From NCBI RefSeq assembly GCF_002092855.1, contig NZ_LVLC01000012.1, positions 186,001 to 250,000 of the forward strand: DNA of 64,000 nucleotides, written 5' to 3'. Shown here piece by piece: positions 8,403 through 17,689 of this stretch. The DNA is from Campylobacter concisus (GTDB lineage: Bacteria > Campylobacterota > Campylobacteria > Campylobacterales > Campylobacteraceae). The position numbers and the translations under genes were made by a program. Under the pieces are notes generated by a model. The model saw nothing but the letters and a program-made list of their open reading frames with translations. It ran no database searches and was not told the origin of the DNA. How positions within the stretch are numbered: the first letter of the stretch is position 1; every line of letters starts with the position of its first letter.

Positions 8403-9141
8403 TTATGCCAACTTTATGATTTAGTAGACGTTTGCCAAATTTTGTCGTAATTGCATTTTTAATAGCATTTAAAATGTATTTTTTGGCTAGTCTTATGGCC
8501 TCTTCTTTGGCGTGTCCATTTGCCAGCAAGCAGGTCAGCGCACTTGCAAAGCTACATCCAGCCCCATGCATGATCTCTGGTTTTATTAGTGGCTCTTTAA
8601 ATTTAAGCACGTCACCATTTTTTTTAAAAAGAGTATCTTCACAAATTTCTGCAACCGTGCTTCGCTTTAAGATCATATCGCAAGGTAAATTTTTGCTATC
8701 AAGTTCCAAAACTTTGGCTTCATCGATATTTGGCGTAATAATGTCTGCGAATTTAAAAAGCTCTTTTAAGCTTGCTATCGCGTCATCCTCAAGAAGCTTT
8801 GAGCCTGATTTTGCTACGCAAACTGGGTCTATTACTATTCTAATGCCTTGCTTATGAAATTTTTCAAGCCAAGAACCAACGCAAGATATAAGCTCTTTAT
8901 TAAAAAGCATACCAACCTTTATGGCATCTATGCTTAGCTCTTCGTCTACCATTTTGATTTGTTCATTTAGGTTTGTAGCATTTGTAGCAAAGATATTGCT
9001 AACGCCATTTGTATTTTGTGCCGTAAGAGCCGTGATAGCCGTCGCTGCGTAGCAAGAAAATACCTCGCATGTCTTAATATCAGCCTGCACGCCAGCACCA
9101 CCAACACTATCACTTCCTGCAATGATTAATATATTTTTCAT
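8395..9141 (-). CDS. thiD: Hydroxymethylpyrimidine (phosphate) kinase ThiD
   Basis: A 248-residue ribokinase-fold kinase. The N-terminal SDSVGGAGVQADIKT is the ThiD signature, DPVCVAKSG marks the substrate pocket, and the C-terminal HGAGCSFASALTC carries the anion hole and catalytic base region. It phosphorylates HMP and HMP-P to HMP-PP for thiamine synthesis. It overlaps the upstream aminotransferase gene by 4 nt (ATGA) and thiE by 8 nt, so the block is an operon. Confidence 0.94.
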   Translation of the reverse strand: MKNILIIAGSDSVGGAGVQADIKTCEVFSCYAATAITALTAQNTNGVSNIFATNATNLNEQIKMVDEELSIDAIKVGMLFNKELISCVGSWLEKFHKQGIRIVIDPVCVAKSGSKLLEDDAIASLKELFKFADIITPNIDEAKVLELDSKNLPCDMILKRSTVAEICEDTLFKKNGDVLKFKEPLIKPEIMHGAGCSFASALTCLLANGHAKEEAIRLAKKYILNAIKNAITTKFGKRLLNHKVGISD

Positions 9142-10469
9142 CTATCTCCCATACAACCTGAAATTTTATCAACACTAAAAGGATCATCGACCTTCCAACT
9201 ACTTGAATACTTCTTAATGCTATTTTTTAATGCATCTACTAAATAATCCACGTCTTGTAGCGTATGCGTATAGTGGAGTCCAGCCCTTACCCAGCCTGGC
9301 TTATGGGTAAATAGTGCATCTTCTTTTAAATGAAGCAAATCATGTCCATATGGCCCAGCGCAAGAACATCCTGCACGCGTTTGAATGCCATATTCTTTGC
9401 TTAAAACTTTGGCTAATTCATAAGGCGAAACACCAGTCACATTAAAAGAAAATATCGGCAAACGCTTTATGTTATTTGGATGATAGCACGTAAGCTCAGG
9501 AATTTCTGCTAGTCTTTTTTCCAAATACTCTCCAAGCTCACTCTCGTTTTCATATATTGCCTCAAATCCTATCTCATTTCTTAGCCTATAAGCCAAATTT
9601 GCCCTTATAAATCCTAAAATAGGCGGAGTGCCAGCCTCTTCTAGCTGCTCACTATCTTTTACAAATATAGCATAGTTTTTGCTGACATAACTTACCGTTC
9701 CACCACCAGCAAATGTCGGCTCATCTGAGTTTGCAAGTATCTTTTTTATAGCAAGAAGCCCACAACTTCCAACTCCACCAAGCAATTTATGTGGCGATAA
9801 AAAAAGAGCATCAAAATAGTCACAATCGATATTTCCATATGCGCTAAAACTTGCAGCATCAAATGCCACAATGCCACCATAAGATTTTATAAGAGTATAG
9901 ATTTTTCTATAATCGCTCAAAACCCCAGTCACATTTGAAGCCACGCTAAAAGTTGCGATGATCTCACGACCAACATTTATCCTTAAAATTTGCTCCAAAT
10001 GATTAAAGTCTATCCCCCCATTTTTATCAAGCCTGATACGCTCAACCTCACAAAGTGCTTGCCTAAAGCTTATCTCATTTGAATGATGCTCATAAGGGCC
10101 AAGCACCACAAGCGGAGAATTTTCATCTGGCTTTAATGAATATCTTTTTTTTAATGCTGGCGGCGCATAAATTCCTAAAATTTCTTGAAATTTCTTTATC
10201 GCACCGGTAGCTCCATTGCCACAAGTAAAAAGATAAAAGCTCTCATCAAGTCCTAGCAGGCTTTTTAATTCACGTCTTGAATCTTCATAAATTTGAGCAG
10301 TTTTATAAGCATTTGATGAGCTGATAGAGTGCGTATTTGCATATGTTTGAAGCATTTTTGCCATCTCATCTTCGATAGGTTTATAAGCTAGCCCTGAAGC
10401 TGTAAAGTCAAAATAATAAATACCATTTTTTAAAATTATATTTTCTCTAATATGCTCTAAATTTATCAA
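9138..10469 (-). CDS. Class V aminotransferase / cysteine desulfurase-like enzyme, copy 2
   Basis: A 443-residue paralogue of the enzyme at 6450-7727 and first gene of the thiD-thiE operon. It has the PLP lysine in SPHKLLGG (K228), EHHS at 127-130, the ring-contacting Asp in AFDAASF (D204), and TRAGCSCAGPYGH at about 364-376 with cysteines at the desulfurase position. It carries an extra C-terminal tail of about 20 residues ending GCMGDR that the other copy lacks. Translation is coupled to thiD by ATGA. A sulfur donor role for thiazole synthesis is an attractive inference only. Confidence 0.85.
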   Translation of the reverse strand: MINLEHIRENIILKNGIYYFDFTASGLAYKPIEDEMAKMLQTYANTHSISSSNAYKTAQIYEDSRRELKSLLGLDESFYLFTCGNGATGAIKKFQEILGIYAPPALKKRYSLKPDENSPLVVLGPYEHHSNEISFRQALCEVERIRLDKNGGIDFNHLEQILRINVGREIIATFSVASNVTGVLSDYRKIYTLIKSYGGIVAFDAASFSAYGNIDCDYFDALFLSPHKLLGGVGSCGLLAIKKILANSDEPTFAGGGTVSYVSKNYAIFVKDSEQLEEAGTPPILGFIRANLAYRLRNEIGFEAIYENESELGEYLEKRLAEIPELTCYHPNNIKRLPIFSFNVTGVSPYELAKVLSKEYGIQTRAGCSCAGPYGHDLLHLKEDALFTHKPGWVRAGLHYTHTLQDVDYLVDALKNSIKKYSSSWKVDDPFSVDKISGCMGDR

Positions 10470-10495
10470 ACCACAACCCTTGTTTTTTGCGTATC

Positions 10496-10501
10496 ATTAT
10501 A
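10496..10501 (-). promoter_or_regulatory. Promoter -10 box for the aminotransferase-thiDE operon (TATAAT)
   Basis: TATAAT on the minus strand lies about 27 nt before the start of the first operon gene, in the 89-nt divergent gap. On the plus strand of the same gap TACAAT at 10524-10529 is a candidate -10 for the DUF234-like gene and flgS, so the gap probably holds two divergent promoters. Confidence 0.45.
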
Positions 10502-10558
10502 GATTACTTTAGCTAAAATATACTACAATGCCCAAATAAAGGAGCCAATATAAAAGCT

Positions 10559-11416
10559 TTGAAATCAACATTTGAGCGAATGAAACACCTTGATATAAAT
10601 GAACTTATTAAATTTCATCTCGTCTTTGATGAGTTTGATTTAAAGCACTCATATTATGATGTTTTTGAAGCAATCGAGGCTGAAATTTTAAACAACTTCT
10701 TAGCCTTTATGCCAAAATTTTACTTCGAGTCCGATACAAACAATGCTATAAAATCTGCCCTCATAAAACTCGCACGAAGTGATAGAAAAAAATTTAGCAT
10801 AAATAAAATTTTACCTCAAAGCTTAGCTAGCAAAGTCTACGCAAAGCTTTTTGAAAAGAATTTTTTACTGCTTGAGAAAAGCAGAGAAGTACTTCCAAAA
10901 AGATCAAAAAACCAAATGCTAAAAAAAGAAGAAAGGGGCTATAAAGTTGAGGATAAAATACATTTTAATAGCCATTTTTCAAGGTTTTGGTTTAGATTTA
11001 TAGAGCCAAATTTAAGCTTGCTAAAAGCTGGTAAAAATGATGAAATTTTAGCCATTATAAAAAAGGAATTTGACGAATATGCAAGCCTTGGATTTGAAAT
11101 TTTATGCGGTGAACTCATGGCAAAAAAATTTATGATTAATGGCATATTTTTAAGTAGCTTTTGGAGCAAGAATATAGAGCTTGATATGCTATTAAATATA
11201 GGCGGCAAGATCATAGTCGGCGAGGTAAAATACAAAGAGAGAAAGGTTTGTAAAAACGTGCTAAATTTACTATTAAAAAAATGCGAAAAACTAAATATCA
11301 AGCCAGATATTATCGCTCTTTTTTCAAAGAGTGGATTTAGTAGCGAGCTAAGAAATCTAAAAGATGAAAGGCTAAGGCTTTATGAAATTAGCGATTTTGA
11401 GGAACTTTTAAAATGA
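10559..11416 (+). CDS. DUF234-like protein with a PD-(D/E)XK nuclease-type fold, no ATPase
   Basis: A 285-residue protein. The C-terminal third contains IELDMLLNIGGKIIVGEVKY, the Asp...ExK pattern of PD-(D/E)XK nuclease folds as found in the DUF234 domain that normally follows an archaeal-type AAA ATPase. No P-loop is present here. It overlaps flgS by 4 nt, and I recall the same pairing in C. jejuni (Cj0794-Cj0793). The start is unclear: TTG 10559 lies 14 nt after AAAGGAG, an in-frame ATA at 10550 is spaced ideally (5 nt), and ATG 10580 is a further choice. Its function is unknown; nuclease activity is only suggested by the motif. Confidence 0.7.
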   Translation: MKSTFERMKHLDINELIKFHLVFDEFDLKHSYYDVFEAIEAEILNNFLAFMPKFYFESDTNNAIKSALIKLARSDRKKFSINKILPQSLASKVYAKLFEKNFLLLEKSREVLPKRSKNQMLKKEERGYKVEDKIHFNSHFSRFWFRFIEPNLSLLKAGKNDEILAIIKKEFDEYASLGFEILCGELMAKKFMINGIFLSSFWSKNIELDMLLNIGGKIIVGEVKYKERKVCKNVLNLLLKKCEKLNIKPDIIALFSKSGFSSELRNLKDERLRLYEISDFEELLK

Positions 11417-12402
11417 ACGAACACGATATCCAAGCTGGCTTAAAAAGCCTGATAGAGCAGACTTATCTGATAGAAAACGAATATAAAAATTTAACATCAT
11501 CTTACGCAAACTTGCAAAATTTCATTAAAGATATTGTAGAAATTCTGCCAAATGCTATCTGGGTGTTAGATGAAAATGATGAGATCTTTTTACAAAACTC
11601 AGAAGCAGTAAGACTTGGTAAAATTTTTAAAGAGATACCAAAAAAAGAGGGTGAGATAAATGTAAATGGGCAAATTTATCTTTTTAAAACAAGCTCTAAA
11701 GACAATAAACTAATAATCTCTGCAACAAACATAACAGTAGAAAAACGCACCGAGCGCCTTGCCTCTATGGGCCAAGTAGCAGCTCACCTAGCCCACGAGA
11801 TCAGAAATCCAGTAGGCTCTATCTCACTTTTAGCTTCAACTCTACTTAAAAGAGCTGATGAGCGCACAAAGCCTATCGTAAATCAAATACAAAAAGCTAC
11901 ATGGCGAGTCGAACGCATAATCAAAGCCACTCTACTTTTCACAAAAGGCCTTAACATAAATGCACAAATTTTTGACTTTTCACAACTTAAAAAAGAGTGC
12001 GAAGAGGCTATAAATTTTTATGACTATTCAAAGGATATTAAATTTAGCCTAGAATTTCCAGATGGCAAATATATGGGCGACCTTGATCTACTTGCCATTG
12101 TTTTCCAAAATATTTTATTTAACGCCATTGATGCCATCGAAGAGAGCGATGATGATGAGGGAGAGATCATTTTAAGCTATGAAAAAACACCAAGTGAACA
12201 TAAATTTATCATTTATGATAGTGGCGAGCCTATCAAAGATAAAGCCATAGTCTTTGAGCCATTTAAAAGTAGCAAGCTAAAAGGAAACGGCCTTGGACTG
12301 CACCTTTGCTTGCAGATCATAGAGGCTCACAAAGGTAGTATCGAGATCACACTAAATCCAAAAACATTTTGCATAAATTTACCAATAAAGGAGAAAGAAT
12401 GA
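11413..12402 (+). CDS. flgS: Flagellar sensor histidine kinase FlgS
   Basis: A 329-residue soluble kinase with no membrane segment. A PAS-like region spans about residues 35-110, the phospho-accepting H128 is in LAHEIRNPVG, and the ATP-binding domain shows the N box NILFNAIDAIEE and the G box GNGLGLHLCL. In Campylobacter FlgS responds to the flagellar export apparatus and phosphorylates FlgR, which activates sigma-54 rod and hook genes. The overlap with the DUF234-like gene upstream is as in other campylobacters. The downstream hydrolase gene overlaps its stop by 4 nt. Confidence 0.88.
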   Translation: MNEHDIQAGLKSLIEQTYLIENEYKNLTSSYANLQNFIKDIVEILPNAIWVLDENDEIFLQNSEAVRLGKIFKEIPKKEGEINVNGQIYLFKTSSKDNKLIISATNITVEKRTERLASMGQVAAHLAHEIRNPVGSISLLASTLLKRADERTKPIVNQIQKATWRVERIIKATLLFTKGLNINAQIFDFSQLKKECEEAINFYDYSKDIKFSLEFPDGKYMGDLDLLAIVFQNILFNAIDAIEESDDDEGEIILSYEKTPSEHKFIIYDSGEPIKDKAIVFEPFKSSKLKGNGLGLHLCLQIIEAHKGSIEITLNPKTFCINLPIKEKE

Positions 12403-13061
12403 ACATACAAAACGAACTTGAGGCTTTTAAAAAATCTCTTCAAACGCTTGATTTAAGAGAAATTTCAAACGATGGAGCAAAAAACGTTGCATTTATCTGT
12501 ATCGATATGATAGAGGCTTTTGCTGGTAGTGGTGCGCTCGCTAGCCAAAGAGTAGCTGCCTTATCAAAAGGGATCGCAACACTTTTTGATAGAGCGTGGA
12601 AAGATTTTGGCTTTAGAAATTTTATCCTTATAGAAGATAGGCACACCAGTGATTCAAAAGAATTTGAAACCTTTTTACCTCACGCTATGCTTGATACAAA
12701 TGAGATAAAAACTGTAAAAGAGATAGAAAATCTAAGCTTTTTTAAAGAGATCAAAGCATTTTATAAAAACTCTTTAAGCATTGCGTTTAATAAAGAATTT
12801 GAGAAATTTTTAGAAGAGCATCCAGAGTTAGACACCTTTATAGTCACTGGTGATTGCACTGATATGTGCGTTTATCAGTGCGTTAGTTATCTTAAACTAC
12901 GAGCCAATGAATACAATAAAAAAGCAAGAGTTATCGTGCCGTTTGATCTTACGCAAACATATGACATACCAGGACACAATGGTGACTTTTACCACGAGAT
13001 GTTTTCTCTTCATATGAAGCTAGCACTTGGTGCTGATGTGGTAAAGGGTATTAAATTTTAA
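12399..13061 (+). CDS. Isochorismatase-family cysteine hydrolase, nicotinamidase-like
   Basis: A 220-residue hydrolase starting at the ATG at 12399 (AAAGGAG 5 nt upstream); a longer in-frame reading from 12369 inside flgS lacks such support. The catalytic triad of the family is visible: D36 in FICIDMIEAF, K123 in FYKNSLSIAF and C157 in TGDCTDMCVYQ. Asp80 and His82 in EDRHT and His95 in LPHAM match the metal ligands of nicotinamidases. It probably hydrolyses nicotinamide to nicotinic acid in NAD salvage, though a related amidase role is possible. It overlaps flgS by 4 nt and converges on the DUF6882 gene. Confidence 0.8.
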   Translation: MNIQNELEAFKKSLQTLDLREISNDGAKNVAFICIDMIEAFAGSGALASQRVAALSKGIATLFDRAWKDFGFRNFILIEDRHTSDSKEFETFLPHAMLDTNEIKTVKEIENLSFFKEIKAFYKNSLSIAFNKEFEKFLEEHPELDTFIVTGDCTDMCVYQCVSYLKLRANEYNKKARVIVPFDLTQTYDIPGHNGDFYHEMFSLHMKLALGADVVKGIKF

Positions 13062-13732
13062 AGCTTACTTGAAATATTTATGAGCCTATTTAGCTCGTCA
13101 AATTTAAAGCTAAGCTCGTTTTTATTCGCTACGATCTCATTAGGACTTTCGCTAAATTTCATATCACAGCTTAGCAAAAGTCCTTTGACAAAGATTTTGC
13201 GATCTAGTTCGTAAGTGCTTAAACACTCATTTACTACGCTCAAAAGCTCATTTGCTAGCACTGGCTCTTCAAAGACCACATCTGATCTAAAAGCCACATA
13301 CGCCGCTCCGCCCTCGTACTCTATCCTGTAATAATTTTGCTCATCAAAAGCGGCGCAAGCAACCATACTAATCGTGTGGCCATTAAAATTTTCATCTAGC
13401 TCAAATTGTGGCGTGCCAAATACACTAAGTCCAAATTTCTCGCCAAACTCACGTGCTTTATTTGCAAGCTCGAGCAACCGATCATCAAAGCCATTTATGT
13501 TTTCATAACCCCAAAGCCACGTATTTGACGAGAAGCTTTCAGAGCCAATAAACTGCATGTCAAACTCGTGCTCATCAAAGTAAATTTTGCCACTATCAAA
13601 ATCAACCTGCCAGTTGCTACCTTCAACAAGTAGCTTAAATGCACGTTTTTGAAGTAATGTCGCTTTGCCAACACATGCGCTAAAAAGCTCGCTCCAGTTA
13701 CTTTTATCTACGCCAAGCTTATCTAAAAACAT
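13058..13732 (-). CDS. DUF6882 family protein
   Basis: A 224-residue protein without signal peptide or membrane segment. The NTWLWGYENINGFDDRLLE stretch near residue 70 and the YRIEYEGGAAYVAFR strand pair are what I associate with DUF6882. It lies 15 nt after the dnaE stop and is probably co-transcribed. No function is known to me. The last 4 nt overlap the convergent hydrolase gene. Confidence 0.65.
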   Translation of the reverse strand: MFLDKLGVDKSNWSELFSACVGKATLLQKRAFKLLVEGSNWQVDFDSGKIYFDEHEFDMQFIGSESFSSNTWLWGYENINGFDDRLLELANKAREFGEKFGLSVFGTPQFELDENFNGHTISMVACAAFDEQNYYRIEYEGGAAYVAFRSDVVFEEPVLANELLSVVNECLSTYELDRKIFVKGLLLSCDMKFSESPNEIVANKNELSFKFDELNRLINISSKL

Positions 13733-13747
13733 CGCTTCACCGAGGTC

Positions 13748-16700
13748 TTAGCAAGCTATTGCTTGAAGTGCTTTTTCTTTAAAGCTGTCATTTACAACAA
13801 ATTTTGTCTTATAGACAAAAATTTGAGCTGTATTTTCATTTTTTATCTTAATAACAAGACGCTTATCATTGTTCGTGCCACGTTTTATATGTTCGTTATA
13901 GCTAAGATTATAAAGGCTAGTTATCTTATCTTTGCTAAGCTCACTAAGGCATAAAAGTACCTCTAGCTCGGCATATTCTCTTGCTTTTTGAGGTGTGCTA
14001 GCTTCTTCATTTTTGCTAAATTTAGAGTTTTGTTTTAGCTTTTTTGTCTTAAAGTCTAAATTTTGTGCATCTTCTAGGCTATAAACCTCGTTTAAATTTG
14101 TCCTTACAAATTGATCATCTTTTGTGATATTTATCCTAAAAGCATAAGGCAGGTCGCGTTTTGCTTCATCTTTTACTATATCTTCGATGTTACCAAGCTC
14201 TCTTTCAAAGACTGCGATCTCGATATTTCCGTGAAAATCAAGCACATTTATAGTGCCCATTTTCTTGCCACTTTTGGTTATCCTTGTACTAAAGTCCTCG
14301 ATCTTACCAACGACTAAAATTTCAGCGCTTTGTGGCAAGCTCTCAAATTCTGAGCTTAGAGTATATTTTATCTTGTTGATCTCGTCTTTATAATCATCAA
14401 GCGGGTGACCTGAGAGGTAGATACCAACGCTCTCTTGCTCAAATTTTAAAATTTGTTTGATGTCAAATTCGTCATTTATCGTAACAAAATTTATCTTCAC
14501 ATCGTTCATGCTCTCATCTTCGCCAAACAAGCTCTCAACAGCATTTTTACGGATCTGAGCAGCACTTTTGCAAGCTTCTATGATATTTTCTACATTTTGC
14601 ATAAGCATCTTACGACTAAAGCCAAACTCATCAAAACATCCAGCTTTTATGAGGCTTTCAAAGACCTTCTTATTTACTTTAAATGGATCGATCCTTGAGA
14701 CAAAGTCGTCCATACTCTTAAACTCGCCATTTGCTTCACGCTCAGTGATAATGTTTTCAATAGCCGCTCCACCAACGCCTTTAATCGCACCAAGCCCAAA
14801 GATAATGCCATCATGATCGCTATTTTTAACGACGCTAAATTCTTTAGTTGATTTATTTATAGATGGCGGCAAAGTATCTATATTTATGCGTTTTATCTCA
14901 TCGATATAGCGAACGATCTTATCGACGTTGCTCTCTTCACTTGTAAGAAGTGCGGCCATAAATTCAGCCGGATAGTAAGCCTTCAGATAAGCAGTCTGAA
15001 ATGTGACATAAGCGTATGCTGCGGAGTGAGACTTATTAAAGCCATATCCTGCAAATTTGACGATCAGCTCGAAAAGATCGTCCGCTTTTTGTCCATTTAG
15101 CCCTTTTGCCTCAGCACCTTTTACAAACTCACCCTTTAGTCTGTCCATCTCTTCTTTGATCTTTTTACCCATCGCACGGCGTACAAGGTCCGCCCCACCA
15201 AGGCTAAAGCCGCCTATGGCTTGAACGATTTGCATAACCTGCTCCTGATAGACGATGACGCCGTATGTTGGCGCAAGGATCGGCTCAAGCTCTTTAAATG
15301 AGTAGGTTATCTCCGCCTCGCCATGTTTTCTTTTGACAAAGTCATCAAGCATACCACTCTCCATCGGTCCTGGGCGGTAGAGCGCTAGCATCGCGACGAT
15401 GTCCTCAAAGCAGTCTGGACGCAAGCTAGTTCCTAGCTTTCTCATGCCCTCGCCCTCGATTTGGAAAATTCCTATCGCTTGGCCGCTTTGTATCATTTTA
15501 TAAACATTAGAATCGTTTTTATCGATCTGCTCCCAAATAATATCCTTGCCAGTTCGTTGTTTTACCAGCTTTATGGCATTATCGATAACCGTTAGTGTTT
15601 TTAGTCCAAGAAAGTCGAATTTAATTAAATCCACATCCTCAAGATATTTAAGGCTATACTGCGTAACATATCGATCTTCTGGGCTGTTTGGCTGACGAAA
15701 TAGCGGAGTTTTATTCCACAGCTCCTCATTTGAGATAACGACACCTGCTGCATGCTGACCAGCGTTTCTATTTAGCCCTTCAAGATCAAGTGCAAATTTC
15801 CAAATTCTAGCTGCTTTTGGATTTTGGCTGATAAGCTCAGCTATCTTTGGCTCTTTTTCATAAGCATCTTTTAGCGTAATGCCTAGTTCATCAGGTATTA
15901 GCTTTGCCATCGCATCGGCTTCGGCGTAAGGCATATCGCAAACCCTAGCAACATCTCTTATAACACCTTTTGCGAGCAATTTACCAAATGTAATAACGCC
16001 AGCAACGTTAAATTTTCCGTATTTTTGCGTAACATAGTCGATAATCTCGCCACGCCTACTTTGACAAAAATCCACGTCGATATCTGGCATGCTAACACGC
16101 TCCGGGTTTAGAAACCTCTCAAAAAGTAGGTTGTATGGGATTGGATCAAGGTCAGTGATCTTTAGCGAGTAAGCGACCAAGCTACCAGCCGCAGAACCAC
16201 GTCCTGGACCAACTGGCACGCCTCTACTTTTAGCCTCATTTATGAAGTCCCAAACGATCATCATATAGCCTGGGAAATTCATTTTATTTATTATTCCAAT
16301 CTCTATCTCAAGGCGCTTTTTGTATTCGTCATGTAAATTTTCAGGGACAAATTTTAGCCTCTCTTCAAGCCCCTTTCTGCATTCATATTCAAAAAACACA
16401 GCATCATTTTTAAAGCTATATCTATTTTCAGGCTCTGGAAGTGTTAAATTTCTCTCTTTAGCATACTCAAGTGTAAATTTAAAATTTGGCGGAGTTGGGT
16501 TGCCAAGCTTGATCTCAAGGTTGCACTTATCCACGATCTCTTGGGTATTTTCTATCACTTCAGGGATATCTAAAAATAGCTCACTCATCTGCTCTTTGCT
16601 TTTTACAAAAAACTCATGGACGCTGTGGCGAAGTCGGTTTGGATCATCTAAAGTTTTGTTCATCGCGATACACATAAAAACCTCATGAGCGTCGGCTCGC

Positions 16701-17365
16701 TCTTTAAAAGTGTAGTGGGTATCATTTGTGGCGATGACCTTTATGTCAGTCTCTTTGGCGATGCGCAAAATATCATCATCAATGCGTTTTTGATCGCCGA
16801 TGCCGTGACGCATGATCTCAAGATAAAAGTCATCTCCAAAAATTTCTTTATACTCAAGCGCGACCTCTTTTGCTCTCTCATAGCCCTTTGCGCCAAATTT
16901 CACGTTACGGTCACTTAAATTTAGATGCCAGCTCACCTCGCCCTGCAAGCACGCTGAGCTACAAACCAAGCCCTCGCTGTGCTCTTTTAAAATTTTTTTA
17001 TTTATACGAGGATAGTAGTAAAAGCCCTCGATGTAGCTCATGGAGCTAAGATACATTAAATTTTTATAGCCAGTCTCGTTTTTGGCGATTAGTATAAGGT
17101 GAAAACGCTGCTTAGTACTCTTGTCATCAAGCTGCTCGCCATTATGCACATAAGCTTCGATGCCAATTAGCGGTTTTATCCCCTCTTTTTTCATCGCCTT
17201 GTAAAAATCTATCGCTCCAAACATATTGCCGTGATCAGTAATCGCTGCTGCTGTGTCGCCTCTATCATGAAGCACATGAGCTAGCTCTTTTATCTTGTTC
17301 GCTCCGTCAAGAAGGGAGTATTCGGTGTGTAAATGCAGGTGTGTAAAGCTAGAATTTTCACTCAT
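13748..17365 (-). CDS. dnaE: DNA polymerase III subunit alpha DnaE
   Basis: A 1205-residue replicative polymerase. The N-terminal PHP domain begins FTHLHLHTEYSLLDG (HLHLH at 9-13), the palm carries the catalytic acidic motif PDIDVDF near residue 425, followed by GRGSAAGSLVAY-type sequence just before it, and SGHPLDDYKDEI marks the OB-fold region. The length is usual for DnaE1. It synthesises the leading and lagging strands in the replisome. The ATG is preceded by AAAAGGA. The start faces a 324-nt non-coding stretch that must contain its promoter. Confidence 0.97.
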   Translation of the reverse strand: MSENSSFTHLHLHTEYSLLDGANKIKELAHVLHDRGDTAAAITDHGNMFGAIDFYKAMKKEGIKPLIGIEAYVHNGEQLDDKSTKQRFHLILIAKNETGYKNLMYLSSMSYIEGFYYYPRINKKILKEHSEGLVCSSACLQGEVSWHLNLSDRNVKFGAKGYERAKEVALEYKEIFGDDFYLEIMRHGIGDQKRIDDDILRIAKETDIKVIATNDTHYTFKERADAHEVFMCIAMNKTLDDPNRLRHSVHEFFVKSKEQMSELFLDIPEVIENTQEIVDKCNLEIKLGNPTPPNFKFTLEYAKERNLTLPEPENRYSFKNDAVFFEYECRKGLEERLKFVPENLHDEYKKRLEIEIGIINKMNFPGYMMIVWDFINEAKSRGVPVGPGRGSAAGSLVAYSLKITDLDPIPYNLLFERFLNPERVSMPDIDVDFCQSRRGEIIDYVTQKYGKFNVAGVITFGKLLAKGVIRDVARVCDMPYAEADAMAKLIPDELGITLKDAYEKEPKIAELISQNPKAARIWKFALDLEGLNRNAGQHAAGVVISNEELWNKTPLFRQPNSPEDRYVTQYSLKYLEDVDLIKFDFLGLKTLTVIDNAIKLVKQRTGKDIIWEQIDKNDSNVYKMIQSGQAIGIFQIEGEGMRKLGTSLRPDCFEDIVAMLALYRPGPMESGMLDDFVKRKHGEAEITYSFKELEPILAPTYGVIVYQEQVMQIVQAIGGFSLGGADLVRRAMGKKIKEEMDRLKGEFVKGAEAKGLNGQKADDLFELIVKFAGYGFNKSHSAAYAYVTFQTAYLKAYYPAEFMAALLTSEESNVDKIVRYIDEIKRINIDTLPPSINKSTKEFSVVKNSDHDGIIFGLGAIKGVGGAAIENIITEREANGEFKSMDDFVSRIDPFKVNKKVFESLIKAGCFDEFGFSRKMLMQNVENIIEACKSAAQIRKNAVESLFGEDESMNDVKINFVTINDEFDIKQILKFEQESVGIYLSGHPLDDYKDEINKIKYTLSSEFESLPQSAEILVVGKIEDFSTRITKSGKKMGTINVLDFHGNIEIAVFERELGNIEDIVKDEAKRDLPYAFRINITKDDQFVRTNLNEVYSLEDAQNLDFKTKKLKQNSKFSKNEEASTPQKAREYAELEVLLCLSELSKDKITSLYNLSYNEHIKRGTNNDKRLVIKIKNENTAQIFVYKTKFVVNDSFKEKALQAIAC

Positions 17366-17689
17366 TTTTTATCCTTTTTTAATGAGTGGATTTTACAAAA
17401 TTTTGGCTAATAAGGCGCTTGATGAAAGCTTAATGATAGCTTTAAAATTTAGAGATTTTTTAAGCCTGTGACAAGAGCAAAGCGCATGGTTAAGCTGTCG
17501 CGCTGCGTTCGTTTTATAACAAAGAGGCTCGAGCAAATTTTAAAATTTCATAAACGAATAATTTCGGCTCTAAAATTTGAGCTAAGCGGTCAGTGAAGCC
17601 AAAATTTAGTAGTCAATTCTTGCGAGTGAATGGAATTTTAAAATCTATAAAGTGAAAAAGAATTAGATCGCGGACTAAGCCGCAATCCA
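17366..17689. other. Intergenic stretch without a gene
   Basis: This stretch holds the promoter region of dnaE and the terminator of the upstream usp gene. I find no open frame with start and ribosome-binding site on either strand and no tRNA-like fold. A block near 17460-17530 is less AT-rich than normal spacer here, and several AAATTT palindromes occur. A small RNA cannot be excluded but is not supported. Confidence 0.4.
17666..17687 (-). terminator. Rho-independent terminator after usp
   Basis: On the minus strand GATTGCGG, loop CTTAGT, then CCGCGATC forms an 8-bp stem with one wobble pair. It is followed by a T-rich tract (CTAATTCTTTTTC). It begins 3 nt after the usp stop codon. Confidence 0.7.

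Noticed and set aside
12369..12398. A longer N-terminus for the nicotinamidase-like protein
   Set aside because: The extra ten codons lie inside flgS and lack a ribosome-binding site, while AAAGGAG is correctly spaced before the ATG at 12399.
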